Assembly (NCBI GenBank): GCA_019454045.1
Contig: SKCR01036762.1
Coordinates: 248,001 to 312,000 of the forward strand
Source: Zanthoxylum bungeanum
Taxonomy: Eukaryota; Streptophyta; Magnoliopsida; Sapindales; Rutaceae
Reading direction: 5' to 3'
Length of the DNA stretch: 64,000 nucleotides
The position numbers and the translations under genes were made by a program. The notes beneath the pieces are model-generated. The model worked only from the letters and a program-made list of their open reading frames with translations, was not told the DNA's origin and did no database searches. Positions 48,901 through 58,894 of this stretch are shown here, piece after piece (the first letter of the stretch is position 1; each line of letters opens with the position of its first letter).

Positions 48901-50078
48901 TTGTGTAAGGTCTTGGTCAATCTTGGTAGGGGTAAGGATGCTTTAAGTAGTTGCACTGATGCGCTTAACATTGATGGGGAGCTTATCGAAGCTTTGGTTC
49001 AGGTTTGTTGTGTTTCCGTACCCTCGTCTAATATGTTAATTGAAGTCTTTATACATGAAATTATCTCTATATTGATGTGGCTTCCTTCCATCAGGATGAG
49101 GCCAATTTGTTTGGCTTCTTTTTCATATGTCGGAGTTCATGTTATTCCTTATTGACATTTTCAGAGGGGTGAAGCTAAACTTTTAACTGAGGACTGGGAA
49201 GGAGCTGTTGAGGACTTGAAATCAGCTGCACAACAATCACCTCAGGTTAGTCATATAAATGCTCATATTATATTTGCCTGAAGATTCTATTAAGCTCTGA
49301 AAATAATTTCATAGGCTGCCAGCATAGTTCCTCAATCAATTAGATCACTTTGCAATACCTTATTGACTTATTGTAGATATGCTGGCCCAGATCTCGAAGA
49401 CTTGTTTATATGGTGTTAACATTCTTATACACATGCCTGTTTAGAGCTTGTTGTTTAATAAGTGTTGGAGCTTTGGATTATGGTTTATAGATATTTTCTT
49501 ACCCAATTGTATCCGTGGATTTGTAAGGCTTGAAATTTGCTATATCTGCAGGATACGAATATCCGGGAAGCATTGATGAGAGCTGAGAAAGCTTTGAAGA
49601 TGAGCAAACGCAAGGACTGGTACAAGATTTTGGGAGTTTCAAAGACTGCATCAATATCGGAAATCAAGCGTGCCTACAAGAAGCTTGCTCTGCAGTGGCA
49701 CCCAGATAAGAATGTCGATAATAGAGAAGAGGCAGAGAACAAATTTCGTGAAATTGCTGCAGCATATGAGGTTTGACTCCGGAAATTTGGACTCTTCATA
49801 CTCAACTTTTAACACAAACTTTTTCCATGTTCTGCTGCTTTTGATGTCACGTCTCCTAACCGGGGCACTTGTATTGTACCTTGCAGGTTCTTGGAGATGA
49901 TGATAAGCGTGCAAGGTATGATAGAGGGGAAGATATTGAAGATATGGGAATGGGTGGAGGAGGTGGTTTCAACTTTGGTGGTGGGGGACAACAATTCACT
50001 TTTCATTTTGATGGAGGTTTTCCTGGCGGTTTTGGAGGTGGCAGCGGCTTTCCTGGTGGTTTTGGATTTAATTTTTGA
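45985..50078 (+). CDS. P58IPK: P58IPK / DNAJC3-type ER co-chaperone (TPR + J domain), nine exons
   Basis: Exons are 45985-46114, 46802-46967, 47888-48089, 48254-48414, 48495-48588, 48790-49002, 49165-49245, 49552-49770 and 49887-50078. All introns are GT...AG and all phases agree, giving 1458 nt and 485 aa, close to the family's usual about 480. Residues 18-43 are a hydrophobic signal/anchor ([20 protein letters not shown]). Tetratricopeptide repeats fill about 48-360. The J domain is about 370-435, with HPD at 399-401 (ALQWHPDKN). The tail is Gly/Phe-rich and ends GGFGFNF. The family sits in the ER lumen, holds unfolded clients with its TPRs and hands them to BiP through the J domain. In plants it is also a host factor that some RNA viruses use. 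The ATG at 45985 is chosen because it starts the signal segment. No lesion is visible. Confidence 0.95.
46548..46750. mobile_element. Probable MITE in intron 1
   Basis: The segment starts TTAGGGTCCGTTTGGTA and ends GTATCAAAAGAGCCTTAG, which are imperfect inverted ends of the common plant GGGTCCGTTTGGTA class. It is about 200 bp with no coding potential. It ends just before the exon 2 acceptor. Target duplication is not clear. Confidence 0.5.
47424..47745 (+). repeat. 161-bp tandem duplication in intron 2
   Basis: 47424-47584 and 47585-47745 both start GATTAGAAAAGAATGGAACT and end TTTATCTAAGTG, with about 85-88% identity by eye. It lies in the longest intron, 140 bp before the exon 3 acceptor. 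Confidence 0.85.
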
Positions 50079-51061
50079 TTTCAGTGGAGCAGGGCCATAT
50101 TGGTTCACAAAAGCTTACAAGGGCGGAATTGTTTCCATCAGCCGGGAATGCCAATTAATGGCGGTATGTAGTTAAGACCATCAAAGGAGGCTTGTTTATG
50201 GAAAATTTATCTCTATAGTCTATACAAAGTTTTGCTTCATAGTTGATTAAAGGAAATTATTAGCCCATTTGTTATTAATATGCTTGGACCCCAACTGACC
50301 ATAAATTTCATTTCACATGATGATTGAATAAATTTTTTCTTCAACAGTGAATAATATAGCATATACAGTATTTATATTATAATAATAAGTTGCCTCAGAT
50401 CAAAATGTGAAAGTAGTCATTTGCTAGGAATTTTTCTCTGGTAACTGTATTTTCTGTTAGGAATATCACTTCTCCTGTAAATCCCAACTGTTAAGACCAG
50501 ATATGATTATTTTCTGAGACTAAATTCTCATTTCCCAAACCGAATCGAAAACCATAATCTAATATCTCATACCTATCTATAAAAAATTTGCAGATATCTG
50601 TCCATTTTTTTATATCCGAAAAATAAATTTTAAATTAATAAATTTAATTTATTTATTATGTGAAATTTTGTTTTATTTTTATCAATATTATATTTATTTA
50701 TTTTTTAATCTAATATTCGATATCCGAAATACTAATATTAATTTTGAAATTGAAATCTAAATATCATTCATTAAACTTTGGATGTCGAGTAATTTTTACA
50801 ATCAAATAATATCTGGTATTCAAAATATCCAACCAAATTATCATCCCTATTCCTATCTCTGTTTTGATCATAATTCATCAAAACATAGATAAAAGTATTG
50901 AAGTCAGGAACCGACTTCTGATAATGATGTAATTATTTGAAAGAATAAAGATCACAGTTCAAACTTTAAACAAAATAATATAAAGATCTGATCATCAACC
51001 AATACAAAATCGCAGCATCGACCGAAGTACCAAACAAAATCTTAGCATCCCAGAAACAAAA
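50079..51061. other. 3' UTR of the P58IPK gene and convergent intergenic DNA
   Basis: A polyadenylation-like AATAAA lies near 50327. The AT-rich piece 50500-50860, with words like ATATCCGAAA and ending ATTATCATCCCTATTCC, may be an old MITE but has no clear ends. The rest should hold the 3' UTR of the minus-strand FLA gene. No other gene is seen. Confidence 0.5.
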
Positions 51062-51787
51062 TTATAGACACAAAGATACAACTACAAAAGCTGCAAATCC
51101 GAATGACGGCATTGATATTGCGGGGAGGTTCAAACTAATAGCACCAGAAGTATCAATGGAGGCATCATCGGAAGAACCTTTTGGAGTCGCAGCAACTGGG
51201 ACGTCCTTCTCTGGCTTGGAAGGTGCTGGAGCTGGGGCTAGTGACCCGAAAAGGTCCAATGGAAGCAGCACCTGATCAACCTGATACACAGCTAAATTGC
51301 TTCCACTAAATATAGTGTTAGCCACAGTTGCTTCATTAACCCCAGTTGTTAAGTTTGCTTGATTCCCTGATGTTGTGACATTAAGTGGGAACTCGCCGTC
51401 ATTGCTATTTCCAGCCTGAGTTCTCAGAGGATTGCTTGCAGTTTGGAACTGTGACATAGACATCGAAGTTGGGAGAACATGGAACTGCACAAGCTGGACC
51501 TTTTGCTGATCACTCAGCGAGTTGAGTGTGCCTGATTTGAGATTAGCAAAAGCATTATCAGTAGGTGCGAATACTGTAAGGCCCTGGTTTGAGTTGTTGA
51601 GTTGTGTGTTGATTTGGTCATCTTGCTGGGTGTTCTCGAGTAGGCGAATGAAGGAAGTAAACTGGCCAGCCTTTTCAAGGATTGCTGTTATATTGGGGGG
51701 GCCTGATGGAGCTGAAGCAGGTGCTTGAGCAGAAGTTTTTGAGCAGTGAAGAATGAAAACAAACAAGAGGCAAAACAGCTTTGTCAT
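51062..51787 (-). CDS. Fasciclin-like arabinogalactan protein (FLA11/12 type)
   Basis: A single exon of 241 aa. Residues 1-20 are a signal peptide (FCLLFVFILHC core). 22-31 and 183-191 are short Ala/Ser-Pro arabinogalactan motifs (APASAPSGPP, APAPAPSKP). About 35-178 is one FAS1 domain, with the H1-type block GLTVFAPTDNAF (69-80), FHVLP (102-106) and the YH-like VYQVDQVLLP (168-177). N-glycosylation motifs are at 32, 136 and 145. The end is a hydrophobic tail after small residues near 209-214, as for a GPI anchor. Such proteins sit at the plasma membrane/cell wall, and FLA11/12 relatives work in secondary walls of stems and fibres. The start codon is the only Met before the signal peptide. 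The frame is intact. Confidence 0.93.
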   Translation of the reverse strand: MTKLFCLLFVFILHCSKTSAQAPASAPSGPPNITAILEKAGQFTSFIRLLENTQQDDQINTQLNNSNQGLTVFAPTDNAFANLKSGTLNSLSDQQKVQLVQFHVLPTSMSMSQFQTASNPLRTQAGNSNDGEFPLNVTTSGNQANLTTGVNEATVANTIFSGSNLAVYQVDQVLLPLDLFGSLAPAPAPSKPEKDVPVAATPKGSSDDASIDTSGAISLNLPAISMPSFGFAAFVVVSLCL

Positions 51788-52766
51788 TTTGTTAGATCTT
51801 TACTGTTGTTATTGAGACTGTGGCCCTTGACTATATTTGTTTCAAGTGATAATGAAGAAGAGTATTCAATATTCAAGCATATATATATTGACTGAAATCA
51901 GATGCAAGAGATTGTAAAAGTTAGGTGAAAGGGTCCAATTTATTATGGTGAAGAGGCAACCTCACAATGGGTATCTTTCTTTTGAAGGAAGATATATCAA
52001 GAAAAATTGTATTCCAAGGCAGGGAAGTAATAGCAGAAATACAATTGAATAATAATGAGGTGGGTATTATTGGCATATATATGGTTTTTGCTTGTTTTTG
52101 GGGACAACTTTAAGAAGAAAACTTTAAGTTCAAGTTTTCAATAGTAGCACTAGCAGACTTTTGAACCTATTATTTTATAAAGAGATTCAAATAATTTTTA
52201 ACTGTGAGAAAGTAGTTTTTTTTTTTTTTTATATGATTTTAAACACAACCAAATAAATTATTATTTTGACCGCAATATGCAATTCAACCTCGAAAATATT
52301 TTGAGCAATCAATATTTGTGGCCAATGCCCCTGAATGACTGTCTCATCAGTGTGTAATCTGGACAATTGAATTGCCTATGATCTTGAAGACAGAAAACAA
52401 AGTGATAAAAGTGACTGAATCTGATTTTAGGCTTAAAAGAAGAGTGTATTATGATTAGAAATTTATTGGGACTAACCTTGATGATCACCACAATATAAAT
52501 AAGGCACTGCCATGGGAATCTGTATGAAGTTTTGGACCTGGACTGGGCAGGGCTTCTCTTAATTGATGGAAGTTAAAGCCTAGACTTTTGTCATGCCACG
52601 TTGTTTTATTTCATTATTTATTTATTTTTTGAATAATACTTTTCTTTTCTCTCAACGCACTTTTAAAAAATAAATTTAATTTAAAAAATTATATTAAAAA
52701 ATGACAAATACTAATCTAATTGAATTCAAAATCTTTCATTGTTTTAATTGAAATCAAAATCTATTG
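51788..52766 (-). promoter_or_regulatory. FLA promoter and upstream DNA
   Basis: A TATA-like run ATATATATA lies at 51878-51888, about 95 bp upstream of the FLA start codon. Further up the sequence is AT-rich with a T16-type run near 52215. No other gene is seen. At 52767 it meets truncated Tat sequence through a shared TTAAAAAAACC word. Confidence 0.55.
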
Positions 52767-53161
52767 TTAAAAAAACCATGGAACGCCGAGATGTTGAGAA
52801 AATACTTTCAGTAAATTCTCCCTCCCTTCTTTTCTTTTGCAGCAACCCGACAAGGGACGAAAATTTGATATAAAGCCTCTCTCAAAATGGCCCGCAGAGA
52901 GTTGTAAGAAGGGCAGTATGTCCCCGAATATAAATAAAACTTTCTTTTCCAAAATTTTCACCCACTCTTCTAAAAAATAGAAATTTTGTTAACTATATTC
53001 AAAGCTCCGGGGACATACTCAATACAACGGTCCAGGGTCAAAAGCACAAAACCTGCAACCACCCGACCACGGCTACCACCATAAAGAAACACAAGTCACA
53101 CCAGAATCAGTCAATTCCATACAAGCATTAAATAGCAGGGACGAAAGTGAATCAGAGTATA

Positions 53162-53840
53162 AATCCGTGAGAAGCATAGCACGGGGAGGGATGATACCCC
53201 CGTGGCGATTGCTCGCTCCAGTAGTACCGAACATAATGAGGAATATGCCCTTAATGTTTCGAACACCTCGGGGCCGGATTACGTTCCGCCGAGGCCACTG
53301 CGACAATCGGCTCGGGGCTGGATCTTGTTCCGCCGAGGCCGCTTGACTATTCGGCTCGGGGTCTGGTTACGTCCCACCGAGTCATGCTCATTGGTCAGGG
53401 GACGAGACATTCCCCCAGAACCAAGTGTTTCTCTTAAGCTCGGGGTCCTCAAAATATTCAGGGACATACTCGATGTATAGGATCTGTGAGAAGCATAGCA
53501 CGGGGAGGGATGATACCCCCGTGGCGATTGCTTGCTCCAGTGTTAACGAACATAAGGAGGAATATGCCCTTAATGTGTCAAACACTCTTTGATCCTCACT
53601 TACCCGATGTAATGGATCCGTGGGAAAGCATAGCACGGGGAGTGATGAGGCCCCCGTGACGATTGCTAGCTCCAATGATACCGGACCTAAGGAGGAATGT
53701 GCCCTTGGTATCCCGGACACTCTTTGATCCATTCATCATTTGGATCCAAGAGAGGCGCAACACGGGGATGCGTTGTGCCTCTGTAGCGTGTGCCTGCTCT
53801 AGCGTGGTAAGGAGGAGCCCTCGTACAATACACATGCTCC
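53162..53840 (+). repeat. About 130-bp hairpin repeat units in the Tat-C 3' region
   Basis: Units start near 53162, 53480, 53613 and 53741, and the last is degenerate. Three carry the stem CACGGGG...CCCCGTG with an 11-base loop, at 53180-53204, 53499-53523 and 53634-53658. They continue with ACCGAACATAAGGAGGAATA-like words. Tat-A units have CACGAGG...CCTCGTG in the same place. Tandem repeats in this part of Tat elements are known to seed satellite DNA. Confidence 0.8.
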
Positions 53841-54130
53841 ACAGTGACCCGACGTGTAGAGGATGTGCCCTTTCCATTTAAACGCTCTATTGATCCAAAT
53901 CCTGGTTCGCCGGGACACTTAATTGAAAGATTCAGAATTATGTTTTGGAGGCCTCGGACAGGACGCTGTTCAGAGGTATCCGTGCTATTGTTTACACTCT
54001 TTTGGTTTTATTTTCCAAAATTTTATTTTTTGTTTTTTCATCGGTCTGAAAAGGGGACGCCCAAGACAGATTCGATAGGGCATCAAAGGTTGATTCCCTT
54101 CTCTTCGGAGCAAGTCCCAATGATTGTTCG

Positions 54131-54347
54131 GCTCGGGACTGGACTTGTTCCGTCGAGGCCACTTTATTAATCAGCTCGGGGCTGGATTCATTCCGCCGAG
54201 ACCGCCTGGATATTTGGCCCAGGGCTGGATTTTGTTCCGCCGAAGCCATTTAGTTATCAGGCTCGGGGCTGGATTTCGTTCCTCCGAGGCCACTTGGTTA
54301 TACAGCCCGGGGTCGGACCAAATCCCACCGAGTCTATCTTTTGGACT
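54131..54347 (+). repeat. 43-44 bp tandem array
   Basis: Units start at 54131, 54174, 54217, 54261 and 54305, each GCTCGGGGCTGGATT(Y)GTTCC followed by GCCGAGGCCACTTGGTTA-like sequence. Related units stand alone at 53310-53400. Two further copies, with a longer spacer, start near 54387 and 54466 (GCTCGGGGTCGGGTTACGTC). Confidence 0.85.
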
Positions 54348-54652
54348 GGGGACGTAACATTCCCCCAGGGCCAAGTGTTCCTTACAGCTCGGGGTCGGGT
54401 TACGTCCCACCGATTGCATCTCACTCCGGGATGTAACATTCCCCCAGGGCCAAGTGTTCCTTACAGCTCGGGGTCAGGTTACGTCCCACCGATTGTATCT
54501 CACCATCCATGTACTCCACAACTCAGAGTCAATCCTCGACCACTGAATAAATTGGGTCTCGGTTCGTATTACCCACTCACGAACGAGCCTTAAATAAATC
54601 ATTGGAAGAAGAACACCCAGAACAAGGGACAGAAGAGAAAAGCAGAAAAAAT

Positions 54653-54654
54653 AC

Positions 54655-54709
<55 letters not shown>

Positions 54710-54716
54710 TATATAG
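54653..54716. repeat. TA microsatellite
   Basis: About 30 TA units with two TAA/ATT interruptions. It lies just downstream of the end of the antisense gene. Confidence 0.95.
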
Positions 54717-54773
54717 TGTTATTACAAAAAAATATATGAAATGTACACAGGGCCCCGTCCGGGTTACCCCTTT

Positions 54774-57234
54774 TCAATCAACCCGCACAGGGGCAAGAAG
54801 TTCTTCCTCGGCCGGTTCAGACAATGGACGGATCGACTCGGTCTCAGGAGGGGGGACATCAGCTTCAACCTCGGCGACATGGGAGACCCCTACTTCAAGG
54901 ATAGGAGGTGGAATCTCAGGATAGTCCTCGCCATGAGCAGGAACCTCAGGTCGGTCTTCTTGGGAAACCTGCGGGACCGGAGCAACAGAAATCGGGTCGG
55001 GATCCATCGCTTCCTCGGAAGAAGGGGGGAGCCACTTCTGAAACTCCTCCTCATATATTTCCCCTTTACAGAAACAGATGGCTGCATGGATCGGCCCCAT
55101 ATCCAGGTCAGGCAGCACCATTGGTATAATTTCAGCACAATCACCGACCCCTTCAAGACGAATGGAGTCCCTCTCGGCCTCCCACTCAAGTTCCCTATCC
55201 CTGAGCTCGGCACGGGCCCGTCCCAGTTCCTCATCCTTGGCCCGCGGCTTATACTCCACACTGCCTACTTACCCTTAAGGAGCCCGATCTCAGCCCGGGC
55301 ATCCACCAAACTTGCTCTAGCTTCTTCAGCGTTCTTGCGCTCTAAAGTGGCAGCAGCCCTAAGAGCTTTATTTGTTTTAACAGCGCCTCAACCGCAACCA
55401 GCTCATGATCTCTATTCCTCTCTTCGGCACTAGCCAACTTCGCCTCCACTTCAGAAAGACGATTCTGAAGCCTCTGGGCTTGGCCGCCTTCGGACAAAAG
55501 GCTTATAAATAGGTCCTTATTCTTGGCCGCCAAATAATTTGCCTGCCGAGAAGAAAAAAGAAGTTAGAAAAAAAAAGGAAAGTCTGAAAGACACCACGGA
55601 TATAGAAGAGAAGTAAAAGAAGTGACCTGGGCCAGCTGGGAGCACAACTTCGCAACTACCTCATCGGGTGAAAGGTCCTCAAACCTCGGAATCTTCTCAG
55701 GAGGTACGGCCTCGGCCAGCTCATTGAAAGCCGGTACCAAATGGGAAGTAGCCTCCCTAATATTCTTCCCAAGATCATCAATTCCAAGAACCACATCACC
55801 CTTCAGTTTCTTGGAAGGACCCTCCTACCGAACTGGAGCTTCTCTGCCCAGAGCCTCCTCCTCCTCCAATTCCCGCCTTAATTGAGGATCCACATCTCCA
55901 AACCGACGCTTCCTTCTCCTGGAAGATCTCGGAGGGCTATCAGGACAGGTAACACCCATTGGAAGCACCCCGGAAGGCGAAGACCGACCTTGAGAGCCCG
56001 GACGCCCCATCTCTTCAACCACCTTCCCGGCCTCAGAAGTTTCAGGCCGTTTCCGAGAAGTACCAGCTCCGCCAGGGCTAGTTTTCTTCGAAACACCGTT
56101 AACTGATCAAGGTACTTTGGTCTCTTCGACATACCTGCACAAAGCAAAGACAAAAGAAATGTTCAAGACCTGAGCATACAAAAAAAAGAAGAAAGAAGAC
56201 ATCAAACATGATAAATAAACGAGGGAGCTGGCTAAGAAGATCAACAGACATCTACCTATCCGACTCGAGACCTTGGGAGGAACGGCCCGTATAAGCCATG
56301 ATTCAAAGAATGCCGCATCGTTTACCAACTCCCTCCAATGGGCGGCATACCGCCGAGCCCAGAATACCGGCTTCCGGACCTGGTGGGAGACCTTGGGAGC
56401 ATCCCTCCAACAGGCTAGGAGGAATAGAAAAAATGGGTAAGAATCCAAACATAAAAAAAAAAAAACTAAAGGGCAGAAAAGCTCAAGGTTAACCTCCTAA
56501 CCTCCCGCTCTAAATATGTCTGGAACCAAGATCTCCTCTCCATCCGATCTCAAGCTCCGTCCCCAATCACCAGTGGCCCAGAACCAAAGATCTTTGAAAT
56601 TCTTATTGGAGTCAGGGAGTTTTTTGACGACGTTTGACGAACTGTCGAAAGCAGAAAGGTAGTACCAACCGTGGTGAGTCTTTGGGTTGGCCTTCAACCG
56701 ATATAACCTCTTCACTTCTTCAAAAGAAGGTTCGCCAAGCCCCGCCTGATGCCAAGCTACATACAACCCGGCCAAAATCCTCCAACTGTTTAGACTTAGT
56801 TGACAGGGGGTGATCTCCATCTCGGCCAGCATCCAGGCAAAGTATGGTTGAATTGGCAACCGGAGCCCACACTCAAAGAAGGCTGGAAGAAGGGCCACGG
56901 AACCATCGTCGGGATGACTGGCACGATCACATGGAAGAGGGACCTCAAGAGCAATATCTATAGGGATGTCATACCGTTGCCGAAGCAGTGCTAGATCAGC
57001 CTCGGTTATCTTAGAGGGCCGAGCCATATCCAGAGCCGAGCTGTCAAAATCACCGGGCTCCGGATCCTTCCGAGGAACCCTCTGGTGGTAAGTATCTTGT
57101 TCGATTTCGGAAGGGGTGGGGGTAGTATCATCAAGGTCTTCCACGCTGGGTGCTCCCGAGCCAGAAGAAAGCTCTTCAGCAATGGGGGCCAAGGGTTTAG
57201 CAGGGTTTTCAGGGGAAGAACTGCCATCAGACAT
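54774..57234 (-). pseudogene. Antisense extra gene of the Tat element (putative Transposase_28-type protein), intron-containing, decayed
   Basis: The minus strand starts at ATG 57234. Exon 1 (to about 56502) encodes an acidic Ser/Pro-rich N-terminus and then a conserved block (LPAFFECGLRLPIQPYF, QLSLNSWRILAGLYV, EPSFEEVKRLYRLK). This resembles the family annotated as putative gypsy-type transposon protein (Transposase_28). A GT (56501) to AG (56415) intron restores the frame into ACWRDAPKVSHQVRKP...SRIG (to 56256), and a second intron ends at 56135. The frame then reads KKTSPGGAGTSRKRPE... through two stops (for example TAG 55825-55827) to KLCSQLAQ. A GT...AG intron (about 55626-55543) leads into a coiled coil (LQNRLSEVEAKLASAEERN), and an acidic Pro-rich end (EEELLAPVRVD) stops at 54774. 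Function is unknown. Confidence 0.7.
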
Positions 57235-57239
57235 CCTAG

Positions 57240-58025
57240 ACGTCTGAAAAATAAAAGGGCAAGGTCAGTCTACAACCATATTCTTGAAAAAACGACCAAG
57301 GGATTCGCAGGCTATCCTAAGTTTCCAGAAAAAACTCAATTTATGAAGTTCTAAACGCCCTAAGTAACGCATTCAATAAAATCTCTGCCTAGCAAGTATC
57401 AAAACAAACGAAAAGAAGAAACAGCAAAGCACGGCAAGCAAGAAAAAGGGAAGAGGAAGAAGGTCGTTCAGGAAACTTACTTGATCTATGCTCGGAAAAG
57501 CGGCGAATACGTTAAAGAACTTTTTGAGAAAAACCAAATCAGATGCTTCGCAGCCGAAGGGAAGAAGAAGTTTTTTAAATTGATAGGATTTTTGCCAAAC
57601 AGATGCAAGGATATCGGTTCACCTTCCCATTACAACGTCAGAATAATTCCAACCATCGGATCGTAATAGAGTCCCGGATGGACGCCAAGTGTCAACTGCA
57701 AAAGAGGTCTGCCAAAATCAAACAAACGGTTGAGATCAGCGCACTATTAAGACGCCTCTGCACGGTCGATTTTCTCCTGATTTTGGCGGGAATCCGACGG
57801 ATGCTCGACAAGTGTCAGACTCAGAAAAAACCCTAGAGGTGATTTGATGGGCATTTAAACGGACATGACGGTTGCACGTCTCAAGAAAAGATGCTTAAAA
57901 AGAGGCAACGGAAAATTTTAATTCTATTCTGGATCGACCACCGAGCAAAGTAATCAACACACCATCTTTATATAGTTCCCGGCACCAACTTGCATACTCG
58001 TTGGAACCGAGAACTAGGGGACAGA
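57240..58025 (+). mobile_element. Tat-C 3' tail before the LTR; upstream region of the antisense gene
   Basis: This non-coding stretch is homologous in its last 370 bp to 44246-44691 of Tat-A and ends GAACTAGGGGACAGA (polypurine tract) before the LTR. On the opposite strand it would have to hold the antisense promoter. I see no clear TATA box there. Confidence 0.7.
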
Positions 58026-58842
58026 TGTTGATGGTGTTATCAGGCACTATGTTTTTTAAACAGCACGACAGGGGCAAGAAGGTAAAATCTCATTCTTGCT
58101 CAGGATCATTGATGCCGACCCGACCCATGGAAAGCCAGCAGCAAGGACCCGAGCACTTTGCAATAAGAGGCGGAGCACCTTATGGTTACAGACCGACCAC
58201 AACAGGAAGAGACCGATCACTTTATGATTGGCAGCCGAGCACTTTGGTGCGAATAACCGAGCATTATCAGATCGACAGCAGTATTCTCAATTCAAAGGAC
58301 TATCATGACCGACCCCATGAAGACCGACCAGATGGCGATACATGCTCCGGAAGATAACCCCCTATTCTTACGGATAAGAAGACAGTCCTACCTTCATAAG
58401 GGATACTGATGAAAGACAGAGTTCTATAAGGATAAATGAAGTAGAGATAGATTTGACAAAGGTTTCCTTGTGGGAACAGGAAATTATTTCAAATAGGAAT
58501 CCACATACTGGAAGGAGTCTGATTTCTTCACTATTATAAATAGAATGGTAGATTATGTGTAAGGAGGGAGAATAAATATCAATCTCATGGTGCTAAAAAT
58601 TGTAAAGCACAAGAGATACAAGTTTCAGCAATAAAAGAATAGTCCTGTTTGTGTCTGTGGACGTAGGTCGGATAAAAATCCACCGAACCACGTTAAAACT
58701 CCTTGTTTGATTGGCGCATTATCTACCTTCTGCTAAGTTTGCCTTTGGTTTCCCCCATAACCAAACAAATTCACTATTGAAGGAGCATTACCTCGGGAGT
58801 GATATTCCCATATTACCCTGAGACCAAAATCCACCGTCAACA
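58026..58842 (+). repeat. Tat LTR shared by Tat-C (left) and Tat-B (right)
   Basis: This LTR of 817 bp runs TGTTGATGG...GTCAACA, with a TATA box TATAAATAG at 58535-58543. On its left is a polypurine tract and on its right the primer region GTTGGCGCCGTTTGTGGGGA. It is therefore a 3' LTR for one internal region and a 5' LTR for another, with no target duplication between. It differs clearly from the Tat-A LTRs, including about 90 bp extra near 58140-58240. Confidence 0.9.
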
Positions 58843-58894
58843 GTTGGCGCCGTTTGTGGGGAACTCAACAAAAAGCGGTTCGCGTAGTAAGACG

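Larger units (their letters stand above)
52767..58025 (+). mobile_element. Tat-C: 3' part of a Tat element, truncated on the left
   Basis: It starts abruptly in the last codons of integrase (AAAAAAACCATGGAACGCCG, coding KPWNAEMLRKYF). It then runs through a 5.1 kb 3' region and ends at the LTR at 58026. 52767-52925 equals 63842-64000 except for one base (52897 G, 63972 T) and without indels, so the two pieces belong to the same element or to very recent copies. It contains hairpin repeats, a 43-44 bp tandem array and an antisense gene. No target duplication is visible at its left edge. Confidence 0.88.

Noticed and set aside
51522..51728. Plus-strand open frame opposite the FLA gene
   Set aside because: Shadow of the FAS1 coding sequence in another frame.
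54741..55433. Long plus-strand open frame of 230 codons
   Set aside because: It is the shadow of the antisense gene. The minus strand shows coiled-coil and acidic protein sequence with sensible composition, and the plus frame does not.
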